64,000 nt of DNA from assembly GCA_036571765.1 (NCBI GenBank), contig BROE01000004.1, positions 3,509,997-3,573,996 on the forward strand, read 5' to 3'. The DNA comes from Plecoglossus altivelis (lineage: Eukaryota > Chordata > Actinopteri > Osmeriformes > Plecoglossidae). Position 1 is the stretch's first letter, and the number at the start of each line of letters is the position of its first letter. The translations under genes were made by a program, and so were the position numbers. Below the pieces are notes generated by a model. It saw only the letters and a list, made by a program, of their open reading frames with translations. It was not told the origin of the DNA and did not search any database. Of this stretch, positions 1-12,420 are shown in pieces.

Positions 1-739
1 GGAGGGAGGTAGGGGGGAGGGAGGCAGGCGAGGGAGAGAGGGAGGTGAGTTGGATTCAAAAGGGAGCCAGCAGCCATCCATCTGAGGGTGAGGACGGAGG
101 TTCTTCCATGACTACGTCTGGCTCTTTTAAACAAGGGCTCCACCCGTTCATACTACTCCCACAATCCGCCCACCTCCAACCACCTCCACCACACCTAAAC
201 AAAGCCTTTGTCCTCGCTGCAATAATCACCAGTTGCCTGTATATGAACTGAGACATTAGTCGTCATTGAGAGCGCTCGCAGAAGGTGAGAAGGGAGGGGG
301 GAGGGGGGGAGAAGGACAAAGCAAAAATAAATAAGACAATGGTTGTTTTATTTTAAGTATCTCTGGATGGACATAGGCTGTGAAAACCAAGGCAGTTATG
401 CTCTGTCCTCCTGCAAAGCAAAAAGCCACACTGTGTTATTGTCCGTCCACCCTACGCTTCAGCGATGGCAGTATTCAGACAGAGGGAGGGGGAGTGTGCG
501 TGTGTAGGGGTGGCGGTTTAGTCCACGGGTTAAGCGATGGAAGAGGAGGGGGGAGAGAAGAGAAGGAAATCAAAAAAAAGGTCAAAAGAAATGAAGAGCA
601 GTCATCAACCAGGTCAATTAGTGCAGTCGGAATCGGCTGGAGTGGTAATCTGTTTTGTCTAAAGCACTTTTGTTATGGAAATGACATTCCGTCTATTTAG
701 AGAGAGGTGGATGTATAAATGCTGCATCTGATTGCAGGC

Positions 740-835
740 TTGTTTTTTTTGAGGGGGGGGGGATGAGAGAGAGAGCTGGAGCGAGGAGAGAACAAGAGAA
801 AGGGAGCGAGAAAGGGAGAGAGAGAAAATGAGGTA
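740..835 (+). repeat. Purine tract
   Basis: Poly-G run followed by GAGA/GGGA repeats, nearly all purine on the plus strand. Confidence 0.85.
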
Positions 836-1613
836 AGCAGAAGACACCGAGGAGATTTAGTCAGATCAATTTTGTTTACGGAAAAAAAACAACTTTGTTT
901 TCCCTCCTCGGGAAAAATAGTTTTCAATCCATCGTCTGTCAGATGGGAAGCCAGCTGAACGAGAGAGACAGTGACACACCAAGATCACTAACGTGTCCCT
1001 CAACATAATGACTTCACAGACAAGAAAAAAACAAACATTCAAATGTTTTGTAATAAGGCCTATTCAGACACACATATGCATATTTCTACATAACTTTGTA
1101 TGCATAGAGGAAGTTTGCAAATAGAAATCAACTTCATGGGACATAATACAAATGTATTCATTCTGTCTTCGACAAGAGAGCTCCAGCTATGGAATTAGCA
1201 TAGTCTGCTCATTTGGGTCGCACAGAACTTGTTGTAGTTTCTAGGTTTGTGCGCGCGTGTTTGCTAGTGCGAGGGTACTGTGGTTTTCCATGCGTGACGG
1301 CGAGAGTGACACAGGGCCACCGGACTGAGTTGAGACACGCTCACTAGCAGGTGGTTACTGGGAGGACTGTGAACGCTGTCATTAATATTCACCGGCTCAA
1401 ACCACGAGAATATGATGAAGCCAGTTCAGAGCAGTTTAGAACTCGACCCTGACAGACAGGCCACCAAACCACTACCTTCCATAACGAGTCTAACTGAGAG
1501 AGAGAGATCTAAGCTCTGCATCTTTTCAGCTGTTGGAAGGTCCAGAAGGCACATTGAAATGACTTTGGCACTGTTGTTTAGCTTTTTCTGTGTCTTTGGG
1601 GGAAGTGAGGGAA

Positions 1614-1740
1614 GAGAGAGCAAGAGAGAGACAGAAAACGAGATGGAGAGAGACAGAAAGACTGAGACAGAGCAAGAGAGAGACAGAAAGACTGAGACAG
1701 AGCAAGAGAGAGACAGAAAGAGAAACAAAGAGAAGGAGCA

Positions 1741-1776
<36 letters not shown>

Positions 1777-1786
1777 AGAGGGATAA
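1614..1786 (+). repeat. 30-bp purine minisatellite
   Basis: Two to three copies of a 30-bp unit (GAGAGAGACAGAAAGACTGA followed by GACAGAGCAA) pass into plain (GA)n. The Arg/Glu frames across it are repeat artefacts. Confidence 0.85.
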
Positions 1787-1868
1787 AGAGTCGGAGGGAA
1801 TGAGAGAAAAGGAGGTCGTATTTTTTGACAGCGTTTTAGAGCTGTTGTTGTTGGCATGGTCTAAGAGA

Positions 1869-1905
1869 GGGTTAGAGAGAGAGAGAGAGAGAGAGAGAGA
1901 TGGTT

Positions 1906-1965
<60 letters not shown>

Positions 1966-1966
1966 T
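1869..1966 (+). repeat. (GA)n microsatellite
   Basis: Interrupted (GA)n with TGGTTA, CA and AA interruptions. Confidence 0.95.
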
Positions 1967-2889
1967 AACAAATGCCATGAGCCTGTGTGTCAAAACAGCT
2001 CAGAGTATGTGTGTGTCTACATCACAGCATGCTGCAGATGCTGCGGCCATACATTTAAGGGGGTGCAGAGAATACTTATTGAAAATCCTGAGGGGTAAAA
2101 TGGAATTACTAGGGGTGATCTGTCTCTCTGCTCTGTGCATGGGCTTCTAAAGGGGAAGGTAATAGCTTTCTTGGTGGGTGAGTGCAGCCGTGTCTGCACA
2201 TTCTAGAGCAGTATAACATCCTTCAGGTACCACGATACAGTCCGACAGTCTTTGACAAGCTGAATTCATTGGGACCCGGATACATAAAAACCGTGAGCTC
2301 TCTTTAGAAGTATACTTTAAAAAGAGAGAGACGAAGATAAATGGAGGGGACGGGGTGAGAGAGAGATTGTAAGAGAGCGAGAGAGATTTTTATCCAAATA
2401 TAATAATGTGCTCTACAACCATGGGAATAGAGAGGAAATTATTTGCATAAATGGATGTAATTATGGATGTGAGCAGTTAAATTGAATGAAGTTTTTATGT
2501 CTATCCTCTTAGTCTTGTCTGCAGATTGTATTAACCCTCTTCTGTTGCTAAACAACACATCTATCAGATGTGAGATATTTTCCTTGAAGAAGTAAGCAAA
2601 GGGCGTTAAAGCATTGCAGACCCTAAAAAATATATTCCTGACATATTTTAAAAGTTCACTTTCACAGCAGCTTAGATTAACAACACTGATGAAAAATGGC
2701 TAAATTAGTTCAAAGGCGCTGCAGTGATATTTGCTCGGTATTTATTTAACAGCTAATGATAGGAAAACAAGATAAGCCTTCTAAATGAAAATGAATTTTC
2801 TAAATGTAAACAAGAATCTACATTATTACTTCTTTCATGGAGCACTAGCGAAGCACATGTGCCCATTAAGACTTTAATTTCTTACGCTT

Positions 2890-2971
2890 GTATCTGTGCG
2901 AGTGTGTATTAGTGTGAGCGTGTATCTATGTGTGTGTGTGAGTGTGTATCTGTGTGTGTGTGTGTGTGCGA
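2890..2971 (+). repeat. (TG)n microsatellite
   Basis: Interrupted (TG)n with AG and ATC interruptions, longest pure run near 2951-2968. Confidence 0.93.
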
Positions 2972-3404
2972 TTTGAGTTCAGGGGCAATGATCAGAGATG
3001 CACTTTCCTACCCATATCCACCCTCTCTCTCTAAGCGATGGCCGGGTGCCTGGATAACATGGGAGAATTATAGCCCTGAACCCTACCCCAACACACACAC
3101 ACAGACAGAGACACACACTCCTAGTTTATGAGGTGCTGACAGGTGTCTCAGCCAGGGTGAATACCTCCTTGAGCAGACCAGCAAGTGTTGGGTGAGCTGG
3201 GGAAGAAGGCGTTTCTCTCTTTCATTTGACCTCGTAAAGAGTTGGCCGGCCAGGGGACCATGTGGGACATCAGCATCGTTCCAGACAAGCTGGAGAGCGA
3301 CCTGAATGGCACATGGAGGCCCTAACTCACTGACAGGTTCAGATCCCTCTGCTCTGCCCAGATCTGTCCATGCCAGAGACTGACTGAACGACACTTCAGA
3401 GGCA

Positions 3405-4010
3405 CAACCCTCTCTCTCTTTCCTTATACGGTCTCTCTCTCTTCTCTCTCTCTCTCCTTATTCGGTCTCTCTCTCTTCTCTCTCTCTCTCTCCTTATTCA
3501 GTCTCTCTCTCTTCTCTCTCTCTCCTTATTCAATCTCTCTCCTCATTCGGTCTCTCTTCTCTCTCTCCTTATTCAGTCTCTCTCTCTTCTCTCTCTCTCT
3601 CTCTCTCTCCTTATTCAATCTCTCTCTCCTTATTCGGTCTCACCTTATTCAATCTCTCTTTCCTTATTTGGTCTCTCTCTCCGCTTATTCGGTCTCTCTT
3701 TCTTCTTAATCGATCTCTCTCTCTTTCCTTATTCGGTCTTGCCTTATTCAATCTCTCTCTCTTCTCTCTCCTTATTCAATCTCTCTCTTCATTCGGTCTC
3801 TCTTCTCTCTCTCTCTTTATTCAGTCTCTCTCTCTTCTTTCTCTCTCTCTCTCTCCTTATTCAATCTCTCTCTCCTTATTCGGTCTCACCTTATTCAATC
3901 TCTCTTTCCTTATTCGGTCTCTCTTCTTATTCGGTCTCTCTTTCTTCTTTATCTCTCTTCTATATTTCCTTATTCTCTCTCTCTCTCTCTTCTATATTTC
4001 CTTATGCTGT
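3405..4010 (+). repeat. Pyrimidine minisatellite (CTCTCTCCTTATTCGGT)
   Basis: About 600 bp of nearly pure pyrimidine, with (CT)n stretches separated by a recurring CCTTATTC(G/A)(G/A)TCT block. Two longer sections (about 3600-3680 and 3840-3920) repeat the same order of units, which points to a higher-order duplication of roughly 240 bp. Confidence 0.93.
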
Positions 4011-4584
4011 GACTGTGTGAACGGCTCTATGAGAGTCTTATGAAGTCAACAGTAGTTAGACATGAGGGGGGCATTTCTGCTCTGTCAGCCAGGATGGATT
4101 GTTATAACTTTATCATGGCACACAGTTGACGTTCTTTACAATTCATAATTAGTCTAACACAGTCATGAAATATTGTTCTAAATTTGCAGTTAAATGAGAA
4201 AATTCTATTTCTGATTTAATCTCAAAAGAGAAAAGGCCCGTTCTGGTGACAAATTAAGGGCGTTTTACAATTAATTATTCACTTAATGAGAACGTGCTCT
4301 ATCAAGCAGCTAAATTAAACAGGTAGAAAAATCAGAAAATCCAGGCAGGAGGCTGAGAGATGCAGATGAACTCCGAGGCTGGTAAAATCCTGCCTCCTCT
4401 GGGAAGCTCTGTCTTTCTGGGGACTGAATCTTTATGCATAACCTAACTCCCTCCTGCCTTAGAGAAGGAACAGAGCCAAGCCCATGTGATTGACAGCCTG
4501 ACCAGCATGGGGCCTTCATGTCTCTCCAAACATGACAACATCTACCAGGGTCCTCTGTGGTATCGGCAAGGTCATAAGCACTGC

Positions 4585-4740
4585 TTGTGTGTGTTTGTGT
4601 GTCTGTGTGTGTTGAGAGAAAGAGAGAGAGAGAGAGGGAGAGAGAGGGAGGGAGAGAGAGTGTGTGTGTTGAGAGAGACAGAGAGAGGGAGGGAGAGAGA
4701 GAGTATGTGTTGAGAGAGAGAGAGAGAGATAGAGAGATGA
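4585..4740 (+). repeat. Compound (TG)n(GA)n repeat
   Basis: TG runs alternate three times with GAGAGAGGGA runs, forming a roughly 55-bp compound unit. Confidence 0.93.
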
Positions 4741-4991
4741 GTGGCTCTCTGTGTAGATGTGACTCTGTGGCTGTTACGTCTAACGAGCTCGTCCTCTCTC
4801 TGCTGTCGCCGTGCTTCCCCATTCAGGGCGAACAAGCGTATCTGTGAGAGCGTAGAGAGCGGTGTGGCCGCCTGGCCTGGCCGGCGCAGCTGATAAGCAG
4901 CGTGCTGCTCTCTGATGAGCTCACGGGGGTGACGGCATAGCTGCAGGGCAAGCAGCACGCTCCCTGAGGCTTTAGAGACGCAGCCAGCGTC

Positions 4992-5040
4992 TCTACTGTC
5001 TGTCTATCTGTCTGCGTCTGTCTGTCCTTCTCTGTCTGTC
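4992..5040 (+). repeat. (CTGT)n tetranucleotide repeat
   Basis: Short degenerate CTGT/CTAT array. Confidence 0.8.
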
Positions 5041-5224
5041 AACAGAACAAACAAACACACAACAAACACACATGATAAATCAAAAGAAACAGCGTCAGGT
5101 TCCAGAGGGTCTCAAGCAAGTCGGGGAAAAAACCCACCTGCAAGGATGTGAAGTAGGGATGAGGACATTAAGGAGAGGGTTTTCCCTTGGAAACCATAGA
5201 AAAAGAGAGGATGTACACAGGGAA

Positions 5225-5225
<1 letters not shown>

Positions 5226-5256
<31 letters not shown>
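5226..5256 (+). repeat. (CA)n microsatellite
   Basis: Perfect CA run of about 15 units. Confidence 0.95.
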
Positions 5257-5258
<2 letters not shown>

Positions 5259-6013
5259 CAAACTATAGAAGATGTACGCACTCAAAACACAGACAGAAAC
5301 GATTGCACATTGTCTTCCTCTGTGTCACGCACTCGCAAGCACTCAAACGTAGCTAAAGGATGGCAAAGCGGCCCGCAGACGCTCAGAATAAAGTGGGCAA
5401 CGGGGAAACGTAAGGAAATACTTGGATCCACTTCAAGTGAATACATTAATGGAGGCTGCGTTAACCTGTGAGAAAGTAGCACGTCGATAAACGGCATCTT
5501 TTTCTTTGTCCTCTCCCTCGCATCTCTAAAACCATCCCTATCCTTTCATGTCGCTAAAACTCCCAATATTAGCATTTGAACAGGAATGTGCGAGACATAA
5601 AATAAGGTAGCGGAGAAAAACACAAGTGGCCTAATATCCACATGAGACATCACAGCTTTGGCAAGTGACCCGTCGGGGCAACACTGTGTCTTTCTGAAGC
5701 GACAACCCTACAGTGAGTTTTAACAGAAGCCCCAGTCACAGAATGCTTTCACTGCTCATTAAAATGGAAACGTGGTTAATGTTCTCTACATGGGGAAGGA
5801 AAGATACAGACGAGAGAGGCCCTCTAATCCGTTTGGAGATACATTCATTTGAGCGGGAAGAGGAGGGAATGGCTGCTGGCCCTGTGATAGGAACCAAAAT
5901 CTTCACACACCTGCAAGAGAGAGAGGGGAGGGAAAAGAAAGCGACACAAATGCGCCCTACGAAAAGAACAGATTGGATGAACAGCTGGAGGAAGCGGAGA
6001 GGGGAAGGCCAAC

Positions 6014-6152
6014 CTTTTCACCAGGTCCTTGAAATACAAGCTGCAGGAAGCTAGAACATTTTGGTGGACTTCAAACTCTTTGCCTTCAACAATTATTTTC
6101 AGGTCTGTAAACTCTTTCGCCCTGCGTTGCTGGTTCAACTCCTTCAACATCT
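6014..6152 (-). CDS. klhl29: klhl29 exon encoding the start of the BTB domain
   Basis: The exon is 139 nt: two bases finishing a Glu codon, 45 codons, then two bases of an Arg codon. It encodes MLKELNQQRRAKEFTDLKII and, after VEGKEFE, VHQNVLASCSLYFKDLVK. This is the N-terminal helix and first strands of a BTB/POZ fold, with the typical F-T-D-L and H-x-x-V-L-A-S-C-S-x-Y-F pattern. In BTB-Kelch proteins this domain dimerises and binds Cullin-3. The acceptor is TTGTTCTACAG after a T-rich tract (AG at 6154-6153). The donor is AAAAG|GTTGGC (GT at 6013-6012), weaker than the two GTAAGA donors upstream. Phase agrees with the 25089 exon, giving His-Pro-Lys-Glu-Met across the junction. The rest of BTB plus BACK and Kelch is not visible to the left. 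The Met at 6150 is an internal codon, not a start. Confidence 0.95.
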
Positions 6153-7904
6153 CTGTAGAACAAAAAAAAAGAAAGAAAGAAAACAGACAATGCCATGTTC
6201 CACTTTAGAAATCTGTCTTTCATATCGAGATAACAGGAAACATACGGTGGCAATCATTCAACAACAACAACAAAAAGGCAGTTGAAAACAAACAAGAGCA
6301 ATGTGCAAATTGAGGAAATACGAGTGGTCAAACACAGTGTGTTTCATGATGTGATACAGTATAAAGGAGACAGATGCAGATACTGTGGCTCAACAAACAT
6401 TTAAGTATAGTGGTGAAGTGTGTGTGTGTGTGTGTTTAAAAAAGCACTAGTACTACATACTTAAATGATGCGCTGGAGGTGTGAATATTCACATGGCATA
6501 CACAACCGATACATAATTCATGAGATGCGAGATAGTGAATGTCTATGGAATTCAAATTCTGAAATTCAGACAAATTCAGAAAATAATCATCATTTCAAGA
6601 GTAAACAAATCAAATCGTGCTGAAAACAAAGACAAGTGAAATATTCACAGATACATCAATATTATTTGGTATTTCATCATTAGTTCACCGGGCCTCCTAG
6701 TGTGCACCCACTGAACCTCACTGGATTCATACTAATTCATGTTTACCTATCTGTCTTTATGACAAATTAAAATGGGGGATATTTCCTGAGCACCAACAGT
6801 GGTCTACCATCGAGGAAACAAACAACAGCTAGGAGAGATTCATTTGATGAGCACAGTGAGAGGACCAGCCCTGCTGTAGCGGCGGGTCGGAAGCGCTTGT
6901 TTCGCTCTGTGTTTTAATGAGGCACCATGAGGAGATGCTGAGAGTGGGAGACAGCGGGAGGCTTGGCTTCGAATTCAACATCCTGCAGCGCAGAGGGGAC
7001 AGTCTACAACGCAGGAGATGTCGTTTGTGTGTTATGTGACCATCTGTAATCCTGCAGTTTAAAAAAAATGGCGTTGGGGGAGAGGGGGAAGGAAGGATAA
7101 TAGGCCCTCATGTCACACGCATAACGTGTCTGTTCCGGCCTATGAGGGAGCACGCTGCAGTAGGTAGGAGGGCAAAACCAACACACGTCGAACAATTGGG
7201 TGTGTGTGTAGTGGGAGCTGTTTTAGCCGATCTGGTTTATTCCTTGATCCCTGATCTGGGTGAAGGGGGGGGGGGGGGGTAACATCTCCAATAAGGATGT
7301 TATGGACAGTGCCCAGAAACATGCAGTTAAACTCGCTTCTACTCCCACTGATCACACAGTCTTACCATCACACACAGCACGGAGCTTTTTTCGATCAAAA
7401 CTACTCATTTATTGCAAATGTGGTGTATAATAAGTGTGCGTGTGTGTGGGAGTTTTATATAACTGTCTAGCCCATTTACGTAGCGCTGATCAGAGGGGTG
7501 ATTGGATCATCACACAACAGTACAAAAGAGTTTGTATTATCGTGCCGGCTAGATTTAGCCTGTGTTGCTGCCAGACGGAAAAGCCTAGAATTTAATTAAC
7601 CTGCTCTGACACGAGCCCCAGTGTTCAACTGCCACATGGACTCATTTAGGTCTTTCCACTTTCTTTTGAGTGACATTGGAGCTAATTTCAAATTAATTCA
7701 GCAGACAAAATTATACAGCATTAAGCTTGGTGACAATAAGTTTAAAATCTAAAGCTTTGGCTTGAAAAGTCTTTTTTTTCTTGGCCAAGGATCGTTGTCA
7801 ACGTTATCGTTTTCCATGAATTAATAACTGAAACTGCCACGTTAAACTTTGCCACCGACCCACACAGCAAGCAAGAACATCCCCCCCCAGATTCCTTTAA
7901 CCTG

Positions 7905-8635
7905 ATGAGCCACACACTCCACTCACATCTCATCCCCTCACACACAGGCACTCCACTCTCACATCTCACCCCCTCACAACACAGCCTTCACACTCACACA
8001 TCCCCCTCACACACAGCACTCCACCTCACATCCACCCCCCTCACCACATGCACTCCACTCACATCTCACCCCTCACACACACGCACTCCACCTCACATCT
8101 CACCCCCCTCACACACATGCACTCCACCCACATCTCACCCCCCACACACACATACACTCCACCTCACATCTCACCCCCTCACACACAGGCACTCCACCTC
8201 ACATCTCACCCCCCTCACACACATGCACTCCACCTCACATCTCACCCCCCTCACACTCACGCACTCCACCTCACATCTCATCCACACACACACGCACTCC
8301 ACCTCACATCTCACCCCCTCACACTCACGCACTCCACCTCACATCTCACCCCCCTCACACTCACGCACTCCACCTCACATCTCACCCCCTCACACACACT
8401 CACTCCACCTCACATCTCATCCCCTCACACACAGGCACTCCACCTCACATCTCACCCCCCTCACACACATGCACTCCACCTCACATCTCACCCCCTCACA
8501 CACATGCACTCCACCTCACATCTCACCCCCCTCACACACATGCACTCCACCTCACATCTCACCGCCCTCACACACACATACACTCCACCTCACATCTCAC
8601 CCCCCTCACACACATACACACAAACTGCACCTTGC
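7905..8635 (+). repeat. Minisatellite of about 34-37 bp, C/A-rich
   Basis: About 20 tandem copies of a unit built from CACTCCACCTCACATCTCAC and a CCCCTCACACACA(T/G)G end. Small length changes in the C and CA runs make unit length vary. Long frames across it (about 240-270 codons) are repetitive Thr/Ser/Pro/His and I reject them as genes. The plus strand is almost free of G. Confidence 0.95.
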
Positions 8636-10394
8636 AATAGTCATGTCCTTCATCAACCTCTCGTTCCAGGCTCCTCCAACCCTACTTGCCAGTTGGATAG
8701 TTATCTGATTACTCAAGAGCCAGTGAATAGTGAATACACAGTAATTGGAGTTTGCATTGTGAATCTCCAGTGACCGATACGACTCTCACCTTCAATCTGC
8801 CACAGCGCACAGCACGCATTTACCCAGAGACTGAGACTAAGGAGAGAGAAGGAACAGGGAGACAGAGAGAGACAGAGAGAAAAGAGAACTATGGCTGTCA
8901 GCAAACAATGGCCGCCCCCCTCTGAGTTAGATGGACACACCTGAAAGGAGGACAGTAAAGCTGATTACGGCGTTTCTCTGTGGCTCAGCACACGCCCAAG
9001 AACAAGCCGTCATCACCGCGGACCGTGAAACACCACGTGGCGTCTCTTTTCTTTCCGCCGTGGAAGAGGATGCGGTGAGGGAGGTGTGGGGGGGACGGGG
9101 GGACGGGGGGGACTGAGGAGGTCTCCACAGACCACACGATTCTCTGTGGGGAACGACCCAACAGCATGACAACAGAGACCAACAGCATGGAGTCCTGGGA
9201 GTGTTGTCTGTGCTGAGCTGGTGCAGCAGCCAGACAGGTATACTCACTTAGAGGATACAACACGACAGGGTGGTGGTGTGTACCGAAATGAAGGGGAGCG
9301 TACTTGCACTACGCGTCAACTATGGGGCAGTCAGAGCGAGTCAGCAGTTCATTCATTTTCTCGGAGCATTTGGATGGTTCTAGAACCATGGCGAGCGTGT
9401 CCACCGTTGAGTGAAACAATGTATTAAAACCTCAAGTTATTTGTGCCAGTTCTGCTTTTCACCCTAGTAACCCTACCGTATCATGAAATGTCTCAGAGTG
9501 CAGCTGCCAATAGGATGCTCCGAATTCTCAAGCAGCAGCCAATCCCAGCTCTCTGTTTATCTGCGTGTGTGCTGTGTAGATGCCAGCACATGGATTAGGC
9601 ACTGTGCTCTAATTGGCTACTGTAAAGGGGTATTGAAGCATGCTATTGGCTGCTTTACTTTGAGCCATTTTGAGGTGATATTATTTCATGTGTCAAAAAA
9701 CCACCATTTTGTGTGTTGACTCCATCAGCTATATTTTATGCTCAAAGAGACAGTTATTTCCCAGTCTTTTCATTAGCAAAACTTAATTGAATGACCTGTG
9801 GTATCACATGTTTACGGAAATGAGAAATATCCACATGTTAAAAAGACAGCGTCAACATTGAGCGAGCATATTACATTTTACTTAGAATCTGAATGTGAAA
9901 TCAATTAACACAATTTATCTGTGATTAAATGTTAGTACACACTTATCCTACTGATTAACATGAAGTCTTTTACCTATGGGGAAGGTAATGGTTTAAATTA
10001 TTTTTCAGAAATGTCTATTATTTTTAAGTGACTACAATAAATTATTTTTAGTATTATGGAATGAAAACTAAAACACGTTATGGAGATACATTTTTCTAAT
10101 GCATCACAAATAATCTTTGGAATAAACTATACTAAATGTGTAAGAATGCACAGGAAAACACTATTTTCAGCAGAATTCGTTTTAACACAAACATTTTCAG
10201 AAACTAAAGCAAGTGGTTTTGCCAACAGGATTTAATTTAATTTATTATTCTTCACTGAATCTATTGAAATTTAACCCAATGAATAATACGTTAAAAGCAA
10301 CCATTTAAAAAGCTTCAAATAAGCTAATAAATAAAAACCTGCTTTCTTTTGAACAGGTTTATGCTGTCTCCACCAGAGTGTTGTTTGTTGGTGC

Positions 10395-10646
10395 ATGTCA
10401 CAAGGTATGGTCTGTCAGTAGATATGGTCTGTCACAAGGTATGGTCTGTCAGTAGATATGGTCTGTCAGTAGGTATGGTCTGTCACAAGGTATGGTCTGT
10501 CAGTAGGTACAGTCTGTCAGTAGGTACAGTCTGTCAGTAGGTATGGTCTGTCAGTAAATATGGTCTGTCAGTAGGTATGGTCTGTCAGTAAATATGGTCT
10601 GTCAGTAGGTATGGTCTGTCAGTAGATATGCTCTGTCAGTAGGTAT
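10395..10646 (+). repeat. 17-bp minisatellite (GGTATGGTCTGTCAGTA)
   Basis: About 15 tandem copies of a 17-bp unit, with GGTATG/GATATG/AATATG/GGTACA and TCAGTA/TCACAA variants. It lies in an otherwise unique AT-rich block. Confidence 0.95.
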
Positions 10647-12169
10647 GTTGTGCTGTGTTATTCACTGGCTGTGACTGACCCTTAGCGATGTCATTGTTTG
10701 TTTCACTCCATTCACAATTAATCACTCTACCTCTTTTCAAACACTCTTAGGTTAATTATCCAGAAATAATCATTGCTTTCACTCAATACAAACCCCTGGC
10801 TGGCCCATGTGAGTGATGTTTTGCTAAATAACTCCCCCCCTTTTCAAAACAAATACTGTATAGTTTAAAATCAATCAGGGAAGTTGATTTGATGACGGTG
10901 AAACTGTTTTGTTTTATTCTGGTCTGTCACTAATCAGACATTTGTGTTTGGGGGGTTTTGTAAATATAAATGGCTTATTGTCTCTCGAACATTAAATTAT
11001 GTCCAATTAAAATTCAAATGAACTGGAATGTTTGCTTAATACTTGAAACGCAAATAATTATATTAATGTTAACCGTAGTCACGCAACAAATATGACCACA
11101 AATAAAACCAATATTTAATATTTCAAAATAATACATTTTGTACATGTGAAAACATGTATAATTTAATGTATACTTATTCCAGCGAAAACATTGTCATTAT
11201 AAAAAAAGAGTGCAACACATTCATTACAGCAGGGAATATTACCCAGGCAGGTGAAATGGGGAGAAAAAAAACTAGGGAGACCACAACAAAGGCCTTGTCA
11301 AAATGGCTTCTTCCAGCACAAAGGCTCTGGGAAGATGTGTCAATAGAGGGCCATATCTATTAAATTGGTTCTCAAAAGGGGAACTCACAGCAGGGGTAGA
11401 GAAGGGTCACTGTAAATGTCCACCAAGACCTTTTCACAAAGTACAAAGCTCTTGAAGTCCAGGCTTGTCCAAAAGCTCTTTGTCAATTTAAGTTATTAAG
11501 CATTCGGAGTGCGGCTCCGGTGTGTCTGAAAGCACTACGGACTGAGTAATGTGCATAGTCGAGGTGCAGAATGCACTTTTATGTCATGTTATTATTATAT
11601 GGTAAAATAATACCTATCACCACTGACAGTTGAGACACATCCAAAACAATGCCTGAACAGACTAAAGTCATCAAAATGGTGTTTTGCTTGTGACAAGATT
11701 GGCATGAAAATTTCGCCCACTGAAACCATCTATAATTTCACTGCGGATTTTATAGCAGTCAAGGATGTTGGCTAATCAAAGCAAGAATAGTTATATTTGC
11801 GTTGAATTCAGTTCAAATATAATTAAATCTAGGCCATACTGCGGGTACAGCTTGTATGTTACAACGCAGCTGAAAATGTGAAGTTTATTGGCTTGTTAGC
11901 TGCATTGTGGTAAACAAGATATGAAACCGAAACCTGCCAAAAAATCTCATTGAATTCATTTGAATCTGTTCATATAAAATTGCTCACCTCCATCACTTAG
12001 ATGTGTTTTACAAATATTTTTCTCCACTTCTGCCCATTACTGGTAAATGCTAATCCACTGCTAAGGCAGGAATCCTTGAACACTTGCATCTCTGTTCGTC
12101 CTGATTTCACAGCACATTGGAGTGCCTTAGCACCATTGCCTTAGAGAATAGTTCATGATGAGGACGTTT

Positions 12170-12420
12170 TTGCCTGACCCCGCACGACCCCCCACCACCG
12201 ACCGGCAACGCCCCCCCGACACCACCCAGCACCACCCACGGTGTGCCCCACCAACGACCAACCAACGCACCCACCGTGCAACCGCCCACGCTACACCATC
12301 CACGCTGCACCAGTCCCCCGCGCCACCCGCGAAACAGGCAGCAACCCACGCGGCTCACACCAACCCAGCAAAGCCCACACACCACATACAAACACCCACG
12401 CACAAACATACGGCTAATAT
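12170..12420 (+). repeat. C/A-rich low-complexity block
   Basis: About 250 bp made of ACC, CCC and CAC words with few G and very few T, unlike the AT-rich sequence to its left. The minus strand is G-rich with several GGG runs and could form G-quadruplexes. It resembles a decayed minisatellite but has no clear period. Confidence 0.75.

Larger units (their letters stand above)
1..6013 (-). other. klhl29: klhl29 intron downstream of the BTB exon (partial)
   Basis: On the minus strand this follows the 6014-6152 exon and runs off the left edge. I looked for the expected continuation of BTB and BACK in all minus-strand frames and saw none, so the next exon probably lies outside the window. The interval holds (GA)n tracts at 740-835 and 1600-1965, a (TG)n tract near 2890-2971, a long pyrimidine minisatellite at 3405-4010, and TG/GA repeats at 4585-4740. 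Unique AT-rich sequence lies at 2200-2880 and 4020-4580. Confidence 0.75.

Noticed and set aside
2437..2460. POU octamer ATTTGCAT near 2440, and ATGCAAAT near 46244 and 59323
   Set aside because: An 8-mer is expected several times by chance in 64 kb over two strands, so no binding site can be claimed.
7905..8773. Long plus-strand frames of 241-267 codons rich in Thr, Ser, Pro and His
   Set aside because: They exist only because the minisatellite lacks stop codons on that strand; the same motif repeats in every frame.
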